In this document: positions 12,001-23,703 of the stretch, in pieces
How the letters are laid out: the number at the start of each line of letters is the position of its first letter
How positions within the stretch are numbered: position 1 is the stretch's first letter
Origin: Primulina eburnea
Lineage: Eukaryota; Streptophyta; Magnoliopsida; Lamiales; Gesneriaceae
Length of the DNA stretch: 64,000 nucleotides
Reading direction: 5' to 3'
Assembly: GCF_022965805.1 (NCBI RefSeq)
Contig: NW_027331028.1
Location: 36,001 to 100,000, forward strand
Translations under genes and position numbers: made by a program
The notes under the pieces: generated by a model
What the model saw: only the letters and a program-made list of their open reading frames with translations
Database searches by the model: none
Told to the model about the DNA's origin: nothing

Positions 12001-12366
12001 TTATGTGCATTCTTCGTGGTAAACTCCTCCGCCAACTTCCAAGCGTTGTTAGGCAGAGATTGGATACATGCAAACCAGTGCATACCATCCTCAATGCACC
12101 AGCTGTTGTTATTTTGGAAAGGGGATGACGTGGAGGTCGTGGAAGCGGATGGACAACCGTTCCAAACAAGTGCAAGTGCAGTAGAAGCCAGATATTACAA
12201 TGGGGATTTTGGGCCCATCAAAATCCGTAGCAATAGCAAGAAAGAAAATCCACTGTACATGCAAACACCAACTACAAGCTCGGTGTTGGAAAGAATCCTC
12301 AAACCTACTGTTATCGTGCCGTCTAGGCCGATAATTCAGCCACTGATTGAGGAGATTGATGATTGA
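9070..12366 (+). pseudogene. Gag-protease of element A, two in-frame stops near the start
   Basis: The frame opens at ATG 9070 (MPPRRKENVKQ) and is broken by TAG at 9175-9177 and TGA at 9343-9345; from 9346 it is open to 12366. It encodes the structural Gag protein (retrotrans_gag fold around 9900-10350, with FPNSLTGTAFAWYASLP and MERQFHIQF), a basic linker, and an aspartic protease whose active site reads VLIDNGSAVNVLP near 11827, the D-N-G variant common in Tat elements. It overlaps the start of the pol frame by about 8 to 20 bp in a different frame, implying frameshift or reinitiation for pol expression. No clean CCHC zinc knuckle was seen. Confidence 0.88.
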
Positions 12367-14617
12367 TTCGAACCAAAAAGAAAAGGAGATAGCTGCAACC
12401 TCTATATGGAAGGCACATGTGCAGCAAGTACTGGACAAACTAAGGGAAGAGGAAGCATGGGACACTTATGGAACTGAAGTTGTCCAAGAAGAAGAATACG
12501 AAGATGATGAGCTTCAAGTCGATGAGTTGTTGATGGCGCCATCTCAAATGGAAGATGGCCAACACGAAGTTCAAGACCCATTGGAAGAGATTAACTTGGG
12601 GGAGCTTGAGAATCCAAAAGTGGTATATGTGAGTAAGCTACTGGAAGAGCAGTTGAAGCAAGACTTGATCAGCATGTTGAAGGAATACAAAGATTGTTTT
12701 GCATGGAGTTATGATGACATGCCAGGGTTGGACCGAAAATTGGTCGAACACCGACTTCCACTCAAAGGAGGTTTCAAACCATTTCAACAGCCATCTCGTC
12801 GCATGTCAAAAGAAGTTGAATTGAAAGTGAAAGAGGAAGTTGAGAAATTGTTAAAGGCCAAGTTTATAAAGCCAATCCGATACACCGAATGGCTTTCAAA
12901 CATTGTGCCAGTAATGAAAAAGAATGGCAAGGTCAGAATATGCATCGACTTCCGAGACTTGAACTGTGCAACTCCCAAGGATGTGTATGTAATGCCGATA
13001 CCTGATATGTTGATTGATTCAGTGGCTAGACATGAGCTGTTATCTTTCATGGATGGGTTCTCTGGCTACAACCAAATCAAAATAGCAGAAAGTGACACTC
13101 ACAAAACTGCATTCAGATGCCCAGGAGCTGTTGGTACGTTTGAATGGATTGTTATGCCATTCGGGCTAAAGAACGCAGGGGCCACGTACCAAAGAGCTAT
13201 GAACTCGATCTTTCATGACATGATAGGGCATCACATTGAAGTATATATAGATGATATCGTTGTGAAGTCCAAACAAGCTGCTGATCACATTGAACACTCG
13301 AGGAAAAGCTTCCAAAGAATGAGGCAACATGAGTTGAAGTTAAATCCAATGAAATGTGCTTTTGGTGTGAAAGCAGGAAACTTTCTGGGATTTCTTGTAC
13401 ATCAGAGGGGAGTTGAAGTGGATAAGAACAAAGCAAAAGCTATTATGGAAGCAAATCCACCTAGAAACAAGAAAGAGTTGCAACGCTTCCTTGGGCAAGT
13501 GAATTACTTGAGGCGTTTTATTTCTAACCTTGCAGGGAAGACAAAGGAGTTTTCACAGCTGTTGAAGCTCAAAGACAGCGGGGAGTTCAAATGGGAAGAG
13601 TCGCATCAGAGGGCTTTTGATGTGATCAAAAGATATTTATCTAATCCACCTGTGCTTATGCCTCCCAGGTATGGAATGCCCCTTAAATTATACATCTCTG
13701 CTGCTCATGAATCAATTGGGTGTCTACTAGTTCAAAATAATCATGAAGGAAATGAACAAGCCATCTATTATTTGAGTAGATTCCTTACTCCAGTAGAGGT
13801 GAAATACTCTGTGATTGAAAAGCTATGCTTAACACTGTATTATGCATGTACTAAGTTAAGACATTATTTGATTCAATCAAGAGTGTTTGTGGTGGCTAAA
13901 ACCGATTTGATTAAATACATGCTTAATAGACCCATCCTCTCTGGGAGAATTGGCAAATGGTCTTTAGCATTGACCGAGTTTACATTGACATATTATCCCC
14001 AAAAATCAGTAAAAGGCCAAGCTATCGCCGATTTTTTAGCTGATCACCCTTCACTTGATGAGTTTATTGGAGAACAAGTTGGGTTTCCAGTTTGTGGAGT
14101 TGGAGTCCAACCCTGGGAGTTGAAGTTCGATGGATCAAGCACAGAAACAGCAGCTGGAGCTGGTATTGTGATCACCTCCCCAAGAGGTGTGAAAACCGCT
14201 CTATCCTTTAATTTGGATTTCCCATGCACCAACATTCAAGCAGAATACGAAGCACTGGTCATTGGATTGGAAATTCTGAAAGATCTAGGGGCAAGAGAAT
14301 TATTGATATCAGGGGATTCTCAGCTGGTACTCAAACAGCTGTCAGGGGAGTTCAAATGCACAAGTTTGTCCTTGGCACCTTACTATACCGCCGCATCCCA
14401 ACTTCTAGATGATTTCGAGGAAGTGTCATTAGTCCACGTCCCAAGACAAGAAAATTGGGAGGCAGACGAGTTGGCACAGGTTGCTTCGGGATTGAATATG
14501 TCTCCAGAACTCACTCACAGACTAGTGTTGATTCAGAAGAAAAACCACCCTTCAATTCAGCAAAGAGGGATTCAGGTAGACACGCTCAACTTGGATGTAA
14601 ACATAGCTGGGGACTAG
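12359..14617 (+). pseudogene. Reverse transcriptase with two RNase H domains (pol, element A)
   Basis: First ATG in the frame is 12359. The RT domain runs from about 12750 to 13560, with VRICIDFRDLN, SFMDGFSGYNQI, MPFGLKNAGATYQ and the catalytic YIDDIVV near 13242. A Ty3-type RNase H follows (about 13640-14040; YISAAHESIGCLLVQ, a degenerate active site), then a second, archaeal-type RNase H (about 14115-14500; LKFDGSSTETAAGAGI, EYEALVIGLE, SGDSQLV). A TAG at 14615-14617 separates this from integrase in the same frame, so the normal polyprotein is cut in two. Confidence 0.93.
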
Positions 14618-14626
14618 AGGGATGAC

Positions 14627-15886
14627 ATGAAAATGGTGCTAGAATCAACCGGGAAAGATATTCCACATGGTTTAAAAATGAGAGCTCTTAATTACGTTTT
14701 AGTGGAGGGTGATTTGTACAGGAAAGGGTTAGATGGTCTACTCCTCAGATGCATAGGCTTCCCAGAGGCTTTGGAGATCATGAAGCAAGTCCATGAGGGA
14801 GTGTGTGGAGCCCATCAATCTGGAATAAAGATGAGATGGTTGATAAGGAGGTATGGCTACTATTGGCCATCCATCCTGAAAGATTGCATCAAATATGCTA
14901 GGGGATGCCAGCCATGTCAGAGACACGGGAACATCCAAAGAATTCCGGCGGATGAACTTCACAGCGTTGTAAAACCATGGCCATTCAAAGGCTGGGCCAT
15001 GGACTTAATAGGGAAAATCTACCCCTCATCATCTAAAGGCCACTCGTTCATCCTTGTGGGTACAGATTTTTTCACCAAATGGGTAGAAGCGGTGCCTTTG
15101 AAGAAAGCGGAGCAAGGGGATGTCATTAACTTTGTGAGAGAGAATATTATTCATAGATTTGGAATTCCAGAGTCATTGACCACGGATCAGGGAACTATGT
15201 TCACAGGCTCAGATATGAGGGAGTTTGCAGAAGACTATGGAATTAAATTGATAAACTCATCCCCTCATTACCCACAGTCAAACGGGCAAGCCGAAGCGTC
15301 AAATAAAGTGTTGATAAAGATTCTACAAAAGATGATGGAAGAGAATCCTAGGGATTGGCCAAGGCTATTATCAGAAACTTTGTGGGCATACAGAACATCC
15401 AAGAGGACTGCCACTGGAGTGAGTCCTTTTTCCCTTACATTTGGCCATGATGCGGTGCTCCCATTAGAGATTATGGTGCCATCAATGCGAGTGGCAAAGC
15501 AAAATGAACTTTCCCTTGAGCATTATAATGAAGCAATGATCATGGAGCTAGAAGAACTAGATGAGTTGAGAATCCAAGCGTACAATGCTTTGCTGTTACA
15601 GAAACAGAAAGTGGCAAGGATCTACAACAAAAGAGTTAACAAGAAAAGTTTCCATGAAGGAGAGATAGTGTGGAAAACCATACTACCACTGGGAACAAAG
15701 GATAGGGAGCTGGGCAAATGGTCTCCCAATTGGGAGGGACCATTCAAGGTACATAAAGTGTTAGACGGAAATGCATATTGGCTATCAAGCATAGATGGCC
15801 ATCCACACAAAAGATGCATAAACGGCAAGTATCTCAAGTCGTATTTTCCAAGTATGAGAGAAAAAGTAGGAAAATCTTGCGAGTGA
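14627..15886 (+). pseudogene. Integrase (pol C-terminus, element A)
   Basis: 419 codons from ATG 14627, in the same frame as RT-RNase H and separated from it only by the TAG at 14615. The HHCC zinc-binding part has HEGVCGAHQ and CQPCQRH. The catalytic core has D in AMDLIG, D in TTDQGTMF and E in NGQAEASNK. The tail (KWSPNWEGPFKV) is the usual gypsy C-terminal segment, with no chromodomain seen, as expected for Tat. It is probably a pol fragment rather than an independent gene. Confidence 0.92.
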
Positions 15887-18263
15887 AGCAAACACGAAGG
15901 CTAATATTCAGTGGAGAGTTGGCATTCTTCAGTGGGGAGTTGGCCTTCATGGCCACTTTTGTATATATTAAGTTCCTTATTTAAAGATGTCACGTGATGT
16001 AGGCCTTAGGGCCACTGAAATAAATATCTGTTTATGATTCAACAATAAAATTGATAAGAGAGAGTGGGACAGTAAGCCACTTTCATTCATCATTTTGAAG
16101 GCCATTTGTTTCACTAGGGAGTCGGCCTTATGACCACTTATTTCCAATGTTTTTATGGTATGAGAAATCATGGTAAAGTAGACCGTACCGCCATTATATG
16201 GATTGGTTGTTTGCATGTGCAGTGACAGACCATGGCCACTTAGAAGATGGCAGGAAAGAAATATACTGAGCGGGGAGTTGAGCTCACCGATCGGAAAAGC
16301 AAGTAATAAAGAAAGAACAGAAGAGAACAAGGGCGTTATACAAACCCCAAAAGGACTCAGAAGTTGACCTTGGCAGAAAAATAGGCTATCTAGCCATTTT
16401 GTATTGTTTTTCAGCTTCATGTTGCAAAATTGTATTTTAAGTAGGCCATAGGGCCACTAATGTAAACATTTGTGGGTTATGATTCAAAAATAAAGACGAT
16501 CAATTCAAGTTGGCCAGGAGGCCACTTTTATCATATTGAATTCATTTTGTTTCAATAAGAGATTAGGGGAGGAAATAATCGCGAGCGGGGAGTTTTAAGC
16601 CAACTTATGGTTTTGATTGAAGCTATTGAAATGAGTTGGGTTAAGTGGATTAAGAATGAATAGAAACTCCTTCCCAACATCCAATCCACAACATCACATA
16701 CAAACTCACCTTCATTCCACATTCATCATCCAACAACCACAACACCAAACCAAGAGTCAACAAATCAAAAGCGGAGTCACCGCATGCAAGAACAGTGAGT
16801 AAACGTGTATGTGGGAAAAAGGGTCTGACTGAAGTGCAAATGCATATACGTGTATGCGGGAAAAGGCGTCTGACTGAAGTGCAGATGCATATACGTGTAT
16901 GCGGGAAAAGGGGTCTGACTGAAGTGCAGATGCATATACGTGTATGTGGGAAAAGGATCCGACTGAAGTGCAATGCATAATGTTTGGGGCGAGGGAATCG
17001 TCTTGAGTGAATGCAGCATGTAAGAGCACAGAAGATCACATAAGAGTTTTGAGAGGTACCTGTGTTTCAAAAAGTCCCAAATGATACCAAAGCTTAAATG
17101 TCGAATGCACTGGAGAAATGAGGCCAACCCATGGCCAATTCTCAATCTGGTATTACCTGTGAAGAGCGAACCACATATACAACAAGAAGCTACATACCTA
17201 TTCTTTTCACCGCCTGTGGAAATGGCATCAGAGGTAAATGTAGAGCCAGTAGATGGGTCTGGATTAAAAATAAATGCACACATATATTATGCCAGACGTC
17301 GGTCTCTGCTGATGCACACAATATGGCCAAGCAATGATAACCCCAGCACACCCAAAAGACAAAGGCTAGTGTATGGCAAAGCAACGCTCAAATTCGTAAC
17401 TCCCCCAAAAGTACCAAATAAAGGAGTAAAGAACGACAACTCAAACGGGCCGTACAAATAAGCACAATCATTTATCCTACCATTCTCGGAGAAGAATCAA
17501 GGCAAGACAAGACCTTTGTACAAGAATTCACGCTCAACCCTCGCACACCTCAAGACTTCGTCGTCTCAAGACGGGAAGAATGAAATGCAACTTCAACCAA
17601 GTCAATAAGTAATTATCAGGTAATTTTTGCTACTGAAATTTGCGCATAGATACGAATAGCGTGGCAACCAATTTTGCAGATAAACAAGGAGCCAAGAAAT
17701 ACGGAGTAAAATTCAAGAAAAGAAAAAGATTACCCATGGTAGTAGAGGGCGGGTAAAACTCGATTTGATTCCCGTGGACAACCCAGAAGCCGCGAGCGGT
17801 GAGGCAGAGGCGACGGCTGAAACAGAAAAGGTGCCCGCAGTGCTCGGTTCAGATGGACGCGCCGGTGAAGAACCTTGAACCATTGTTGAATCTTCAGGCA
17901 GCAACAGCGATGGCGGCAGGGAACGAGCGGAGGGAATTTGAGGGCACAAGAACTCGAATGCCCGAAGAGCAAGGAGCGGCGGTCCTCCACACCAGCGGTA
18001 AAAAGCAATCGGACAAAGAGGCAAGCAGATTCCAAGAGAGAGTGATTTCTGATGGCAGCAGGGAGCGAAGAAAAATAGCGCTGAGGGAAAGAGAGACAAG
18101 GCCGAAATGTTTGAATTTGTAGGAGGGAAAAAAGTCCAGCTATTAAATGGGCTTGGGTGAGCGGCCCACTACTACAAATCCAAGTCAAAGATAAATGATT
18201 ATGGGCCGCTAAATGAGTCCGACCGGGCTACAAACAAGCATTTTGGCCCAATGGGCCAATGCT
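15887..18263 (+). other. 3' non-coding region of element A
   Basis: 2.4 kb between integrase and the purine tract without gag or pol similarity. It holds a diverged direct duplication (about 15990-16100 and 16439-16570), each copy opening with GTAGGCC then TAGGGCCACT, and the 45-bp repeats at 16804-16981. A frame at 17081-17461 (126 codons) spans the filler that replaces the T-protein fragment of element B; I do not recognise its product. Blocks 17050-17225 and 17346-17520 match element B on either side of B's insert. Confidence 0.75.
16804..16981 (+). repeat. 45-bp tandem repeat, four copies
   Basis: Unit CGTGTATGCGGGAAAAGGGG followed by TCTGACTGAAGTGCAGATGC and ATATA, four copies with a few changes, the last shortened. 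The period is a multiple of three, so one frame repeats RVCGKRGLTEVQMHI. Element B keeps two copies in inverted orientation at about 8325-8406. Confidence 0.9.
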
Positions 18264-18276
18264 TGCGGGGGGCAAT

Positions 18277-18913
18277 TGTTTGGGCTAAAATAATTAAATT
18301 ATGAAGCCCACATTAAATTATGAAGCCCAATTAAATAATACAAGCCCATAGCTGATCAATTTTTATCAGTTCAAACTGATCGCAAGACGGTGAAAAGAGA
18401 TGGAGATCGTGGGGGGAAAAAGTAGGAGAACGTGAATCATGGGCTCATGGGGGAGTGGAGAGAAACGGCACAGCACTGGGAAGAAAAAGACATCGGCAGG
18501 CACAGAAACAACTCTACACACACACAACTCAACTCTCTACACAGACAAATCTGAAAAAGCTCTCTACTAATCTTTCAAATTTTCAAGCAATAGTTTTCAT
18601 GTTTTTCAGTATATTTATAGCATTCTACGTGCTCTCGTTTTTAGATTTCAACAACTCAATTTATTATATTTTTCATGTTTGATGAATTCCTACAGCTTTT
18701 GTAAATTCAAAGTCATGTCAGGGATTTATTTCCACCACTTTCCAATATTTTTTCTTCATTTTGACGTTATAGTTGTTTTAGGAGATTAGAACCGACGGTC
18801 AAATTTAGAATCCATAATCGTCAAGTTTTTAGAAGTTAGATTTTTATCATTTTCACGCAAATTGGTGCACTTCGCACCTGACACGCCCGCAAATACCAAA
18901 TATTGTGCAAACA
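18277..18913 (+). repeat. 3' LTR of element A (637 bp)
   Basis: Starts TGTTTGGGCTAAAATAATTA directly after GCGGGGGGCAAT, ends ATTGTGCAAACA. Many small differences from the 5' LTR in the first 250 bp, almost none afterwards. Confidence 0.92.
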
Positions 18914-19442
18914 CTGAAGTATCCAAATCATATTATATTAGTTATTACAATTTTTTATTTATTATTAAAATATCCTTCCCACATGTTACGTGTAAATGTT
19001 ACTAAAACATTTAATTCCATTGCCATTCATCTGCAATTTTTAGAAAATTATAATGTCAAAAATGTGTTCAACCATTGGTAATAACTAAGACATGTAGAGA
19101 AGATGCCGGAGAGTCACATAATTAAGGAGATGTAAGTGAATATACATTTTTTTTGTATGAAAAACATAAAAGACTCAAGAATGAGCAATTATAGGAAATT
19201 GAATGGCAATGTTTGAAACAAAATGTGCAAAAGTGGCATTGTTCAAGGGAGATGTGTGATTGGAAAGAAAAGACCATTTTATAGCCAATCAAACACATCT
19301 TTTTGCCCCTATAAAAAGGCTTTGCTTCATAGAACAAATGCAATACCGAACAAGCTCTGCTTGAAGAAGGTGGGTACCCTCCTTCTTCCACTTTTCCTTT
19401 TGAAAAAACACAAAATAAATAGAAAGGTCAAGAAGCAAAGCC
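18914..19442 (+). promoter_or_regulatory. Promoter and 5' UTR of the SKU5-similar gene
   Basis: 530 bp between the LTR and the ATG. A CCAAT at 19285-19289 and a TATA box CTATAAAAAGG at 19309-19319 lie about 130 bp before the ATG. AGAAA motifs, known from pollen promoters but frequent by chance, occur near 19265. The retroelement ends about 400 bp upstream of the TATA box, so distal control sequence may have been displaced. Confidence 0.65.
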
Positions 19443-21107
19443 ATGGGGTCGAAAATGATCTTTGTGGCAATGTTGCTCTGCCTCTCCCTCGGGGTTATGG
19501 CTGAAGATCCTTACCTCTTCTTCGAGTGGCACGTATCGTATGGCACCGTCGCCCCTCTAGGCGTCCCCCAACAAGGGATTCTAATCAATGGTCAGTTCCC
19601 GGGACCTGTGATCAACTGCACATCCAACAACAACATTGTCGTCAATGTGTTCAATGAGTTGGATGAGCCGCTTCTCCTCTCATGGACCGGCGTCCAGCAG
19701 AGGAAAAACTCGTGGCAAGACGGCACCCCTGGCACGATGTGCCCCATCATGCCTGGCACAAACTACACGTACAAGTTCCAGGTCAAGGACCAGATCGGCA
19801 CCTACTACTACTTCCCAACCACCGGCCTGCAGAGAGCTGCTGGTGGCATTGGCATGTTGAAGATCCACAGCCGGGAACTCATCCCGGTGCCTTTCGACTG
19901 GCCTGCTGATGAGTACCCTGTACTCCTTGGAGACTGGTATAACAAGGGTCACAAGACACTGAAGGCGCTCCTGGATAGCGGGCGATCTATTGGTAGGCCC
20001 GCTGGCGTAGTGATCAATGGGAAATCCGGCAAGGTCGGCGACAAGGTGGAGCAACCACTCTTCACCATGGAGGCTGGAAAGACTTATAGGTACAGAGTGT
20101 GCAATGTCGGGTTGAGGAACTCCATCAATCTCAGGATCCAAGGCCACACTTTAAAATTGGTTGAAATGGAAGGATCTCACACTGTCCAAAACGTGTATGA
20201 TTCACTCGACATCCATGTTGGGCAATGCATGTCCGTTTTGGTGACTGCAAACCAAGCCCCCAAGGACTACTACTTGGTGGCATCGAGCCGATTCGCCAGA
20301 CGCCCCGACGTGTCAGTCGCCGTCATCCGCTACACCAACAGCAACACCCCCGCATCCCCCCTGCTCCCACCACCACCACCCGAGAACTCCGCCGGCATCG
20401 CATGGTCCATCAACCAGTTCCGCTCTTTCAGGTGGAACCTCACCGCCAGCGCAGCCCGACCCAACCCACAAGGCTCATACCACTATGGAAAGATCAACAT
20501 CACCCGCACAATCAAGATCGCCAACACAAGGTCAGTGGTGAACGGCAAGCTCCGTTTTGGCATCAACGGCGTCTCCCACGTGGATCCCGCAACCCCGCTA
20601 AAGCTCTCCGAGTACTTCGGCCTCTCCGAGAAGGAATTCCAGTACAATCTCGTGAAAGACGAGCCCATATCCGGATCAAACGCCGTGGTCGCCCCCAGCG
20701 TAGTTAACGCCACTTTCAGGAACTTCGTCGAGATCATCTTCGAGAACCACGAGAAAACAATTCAGACATGGCACTTAGACGGATATTCGTTCTTCGCAGT
20801 GGCCATCGAGCCCGGGAGATGGAGCCCCGACAAGAGAAAGAACTACAATCTAGTTGATGGAGTGAGCAGGCACAACATTCAAGTGTATCCCAATTCTTGG
20901 GCCGCCATAATGACCACCCTGGACAACGCCGGAATGTGGAACTTGCGGTCGGAGATGTGGGAGAGGACTTACTTGGGACAACAGCTGTACTTCAGCGTGT
21001 TGTCTCCGGCGCGTTCGTTGAGGGACGAGTACAATATTCCGGAGGCACAGCAACTTTGTGGTATTGTCAAGGGCTTGCCAAAGCCTGCTCTCTACGCAGG
21101 AGCTTGA
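19443..21107 (+). CDS. SKU5-similar / pollen L-ascorbate oxidase homolog (multicopper-oxidase-like)
   Basis: 554 codons in one exon. Residues 1-20 (MIFVAMLLCLSLGVMA core) form a signal peptide, so the product is secreted or wall-associated. Three cupredoxin-like domains follow; GILINGQFPGPVINCTSNNN, YYYFPTTGLQRAAGGIGML and TWHLDGYSFFAVAIEPGRW place it with the NTP303/Bp10 group expressed in pollen and pollen tubes. Compared with ascorbate oxidase, the HWHG copper motif is LSWTG (about 79-83), the HGH motif is FPTTG (about 124-128), and the C-terminal HCHIEPHLHMG block reads NLRSEMWERTYLGQQ, so copper oxidase activity is not expected; this loss is typical of the family. Several N-x-S/T sites are present. 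GC content is far above the surrounding DNA. The start is the ATG 130 bp after a TATA box. Confidence 0.93.
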   Translation: MGSKMIFVAMLLCLSLGVMAEDPYLFFEWHVSYGTVAPLGVPQQGILINGQFPGPVINCTSNNNIVVNVFNELDEPLLLSWTGVQQRKNSWQDGTPGTMCPIMPGTNYTYKFQVKDQIGTYYYFPTTGLQRAAGGIGMLKIHSRELIPVPFDWPADEYPVLLGDWYNKGHKTLKALLDSGRSIGRPAGVVINGKSGKVGDKVEQPLFTMEAGKTYRYRVCNVGLRNSINLRIQGHTLKLVEMEGSHTVQNVYDSLDIHVGQCMSVLVTANQAPKDYYLVASSRFARRPDVSVAVIRYTNSNTPASPLLPPPPPENSAGIAWSINQFRSFRWNLTASAARPNPQGSYHYGKINITRTIKIANTRSVVNGKLRFGINGVSHVDPATPLKLSEYFGLSEKEFQYNLVKDEPISGSNAVVAPSVVNATFRNFVEIIFENHEKTIQTWHLDGYSFFAVAIEPGRWSPDKRKNYNLVDGVSRHNIQVYPNSWAAIMTTLDNAGMWNLRSEMWERTYLGQQLYFSVLSPARSLRDEYNIPEAQQLCGIVKGLPKPALYAGA

Positions 21108-21551
21108 TTTCATTATTTGTAGTTTAATTTAATAATTGCTTCATTATTTTTGTTAAATTTTCGAGCAAATAATGTATCTTGACAAGGTTTTTTTTAATTC
21201 ATTTTATGAATAATAATCATAATGTTATTATATATAGATATATGTGTATGAATTATATTGAAATTAAATATACAAGTCAAGATTCAAAGATTTGTTTAAT
21301 TACTGATTTATACTATAAATAATAATCAAATTTGGCATTAATTAGATGCAATTTTTTTTTTTTTTGTGTGAGTGTGTTTATACATGTAATGTTCTAAACA
21401 ATTTAAATAAGAAATCGTTAATTTGAACTCAAGTATTGAAATTAAATGTTTTTATGGAATTTGAAAAAAATTTAACAAACATTTATGAATAACATAAGAA
21501 AATCTAAAATATTAATAATTAATGATTAGCGTAATACAAAGATTTGCTGTC

Positions 21552-21604
<53 letters not shown>

Positions 21605-22447
21605 ATGTATATATATATATATGTATGTATATGTATATACCATAGAAATTATGGTATAAACATGTGAATTTGAGTACAAGATGTGTATGTAAATTGTGAT
21701 TTTTAGTATGAATTATATTTTTTTTCCTACACTAATACTCGTTTACAAATTTGACTACGAAACATTTAGATTGAAAATTGATATACGATTACTAATCAAG
21801 TATCTCAAATCAAGTATATTTTTTAAGTATAAAATTATTTTTTAAATTTTTTAAGTATAAATATGAAAATTGATATACGATCACTAATCAAGTGACTCAA
21901 AGTGGATGGAATTCAGAAGAGTGGATAAAATGGTATTTAGGAAGAAAAAGATTCAAAACATGCAAGCAAAGGAAAGAAAAAGCTAATCAATTTGAGCCAT
22001 GGAGCCCGACCAGTGCAGAATAAGGACCTAGGCAAACCTTTTTTTCCGAATTATTTAATTATCTTCCTCCCGCGGCGAAGGTGAGCATTACTGCTAGGGT
22101 GACGACTAATATCCATACTGCGCGCAGTGGTTTTTTACGGTTTTCAAAAGAAACATCTCATCGTAAAACCGTGGGCAGATTCAAATTTAGTATGGTTTAT
22201 TCAAATTTCGTCGCTAAAACAAATTGTTTTTTTTTTTTGCAGGGGAGATTTGATAAATTTTGTAAGACTAATGATGATTTCCTCTCGTAACTTTGGCCAA
22301 TTATTTGAATGAAGTGGGTAATCAAAATAAATCATATATATAGAATTTTCGATATCTTAAAAAAATTTATTATTAACTTTTCTTTTATATTTTATGAAAA
22401 AAATATAATAAGAAAATCACTTTTTTAGATGTATCGAACACTTAACA
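21108..22447. other. Intergenic AT-rich sequence
   Basis: Downstream of the SKU5-similar gene. No gene seen apart from likely 3' UTR in the first 150 bp. It contains the AT microsatellite at 21556-21641 and short homopolymer runs. Confidence 0.6.
21556..21641. repeat. (AT)n microsatellite
   Basis: About 40 bp of pure AT followed by interspersed GTATGTAT and further AT. Confidence 0.95.
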
Positions 22448-23203
22448 TGTTAGCCAAAATAATGTAATCAATACAAAATATAGGAAACATATGTGATTAT
22501 TTGCAAACCAAAATGATTAGAATATAAAACTAACCTTAGACACAATAGGTCTATTATCGAATTAAAATTTTAAAAAAATCAATAATAAATTAACCAGATT
22601 TCTCTTGGAGTTGATGAACTTCACACTTTAAATAGAGTTCATATGTTAAAATTGTTACACCAATATATAAACAAACAAAAAACTAACGAATAAAATATGT
22701 TAAAACATATAATAGAATAACACCATAAATATAATCCAACAAACTAATTTGTAAAAATAAAATAATGAAACAAACAAACGAGACCTATGACAAAGTACAG
22801 TTTTTGTTCAACATAATCATCATCTCCACGAGGTGCTCGATGATCAATACAAACATCTGTTTATCAAGATACAATGATTGAACCATTAATAAATTAAGCA
22901 CCAATTTACTATTCCGACGAACTAAAATCATACATTTACTTTATCAAAAAAAACTCAACGGATGCCAAATAAAAGCTAGCAATATAAAATGCAAGAGAAT
23001 GTTCGAGTGAAATCTTGAGTATGTGTGTGTGGATTGAGAAAATGGACACACTGATTTATAGACTCAAAAAAACAAACAAAAAGTCACTCAAGAATGTAGA
23101 GAGCCAAAAGTCCACATTAACTCAAGAATGTTGAAAGCTAAAATACACTCCCACATTATACAAATTTTCATTCAAACTTTAATTTGAATTTCATTTTTCA
23201 ACA
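22448..23203 (-). repeat. 3' LTR of copia-2
   Basis: Minus strand begins TGTTGAAAAATGAAATTC at 23203 and ends GGCTAACA at 22448. A TATA-like CTATAAATCAG (minus) lies near 23060, and the LTR is about 756 bp. Confidence 0.75.
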
Positions 23204-23703
23204 ACTCATGATATTAATGAAAACTGATACAAAATATTGTTGATAAAGTTGTACCGTTGAACCCTGCATAGGTTAAGTAGATGTACCTTTTGATTTTCTT
23301 TTGTGAAAATATATTTGTTTTACTAGTTGATTGATAGACATGATGTCCTTGAACTGTTCTGCGACTTATATAAATTAAGATATATTTCACACATGACTTT
23401 TCTAATACAATTCAGTTATCATAATTGTGTTTGTTTTGGACATGAAAAAATGCTCAATTCTGTGAAAGGGTCTAGAATTGAGCCGCACAATTCTTTTAAA
23501 GATGCCGTACTTTTTCCTCACATAGGTGATTCATTGAACACATAAGAATCGTTAACGTTGTATATTTATCATCAACATTCATTGTTCCATCTTAAGAATG
23601 GACTAGAGATAACCCCTTAGCGATCCACCAAATTAGTGCAAGTGGGTGGTGTTTGGTTTTCCCATTAACTTCAGTCTTGTTTGGTTTTTCATTCGTACCA
23701 ATT

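Larger units (their letters stand above)
8407..18913 (+). mobile_element. Ty3/gypsy LTR retrotransposon A, Tat lineage, structurally complete (10.5 kb)
   Basis: Order: 5' LTR 8407-9038, primer-binding site 9045-9063, gag-protease, reverse transcriptase with Ty3-type RNase H followed by a second archaeal-type RNase H, integrase, a 2.4-kb 3' region, purine tract 18264-18272, 3' LTR 18277-18913. A dual RNase H and a long 3' region after integrase are features of the Tat lineage (Retand/Ogre-like). Gag has two stops and pol one, so the copy is not autonomous as read. The 5 bp outside the LTRs (CACGT and CTGAA) do not match, so no target duplication supports a simple insertion. Confidence 0.93.

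Noticed and set aside
9688..12465. Several 90-170 codon minus-strand ORFs
   Set aside because: Shadows of gag-protease and the start of pol.
16650..17283. Minus-strand ORFs with repeated CICTSVRPLFPHTR peptides
   Set aside because: Antisense of the 45-bp repeats in element A.
8407..18913. Simple insertion of element A into element B
   Set aside because: The rest of B is not found right of 18913 and no target duplication flanks A.
19680..20707. ORFs of 75-160 codons on both strands
   Set aside because: Shadows of the GC-rich SKU5-similar coding exon.
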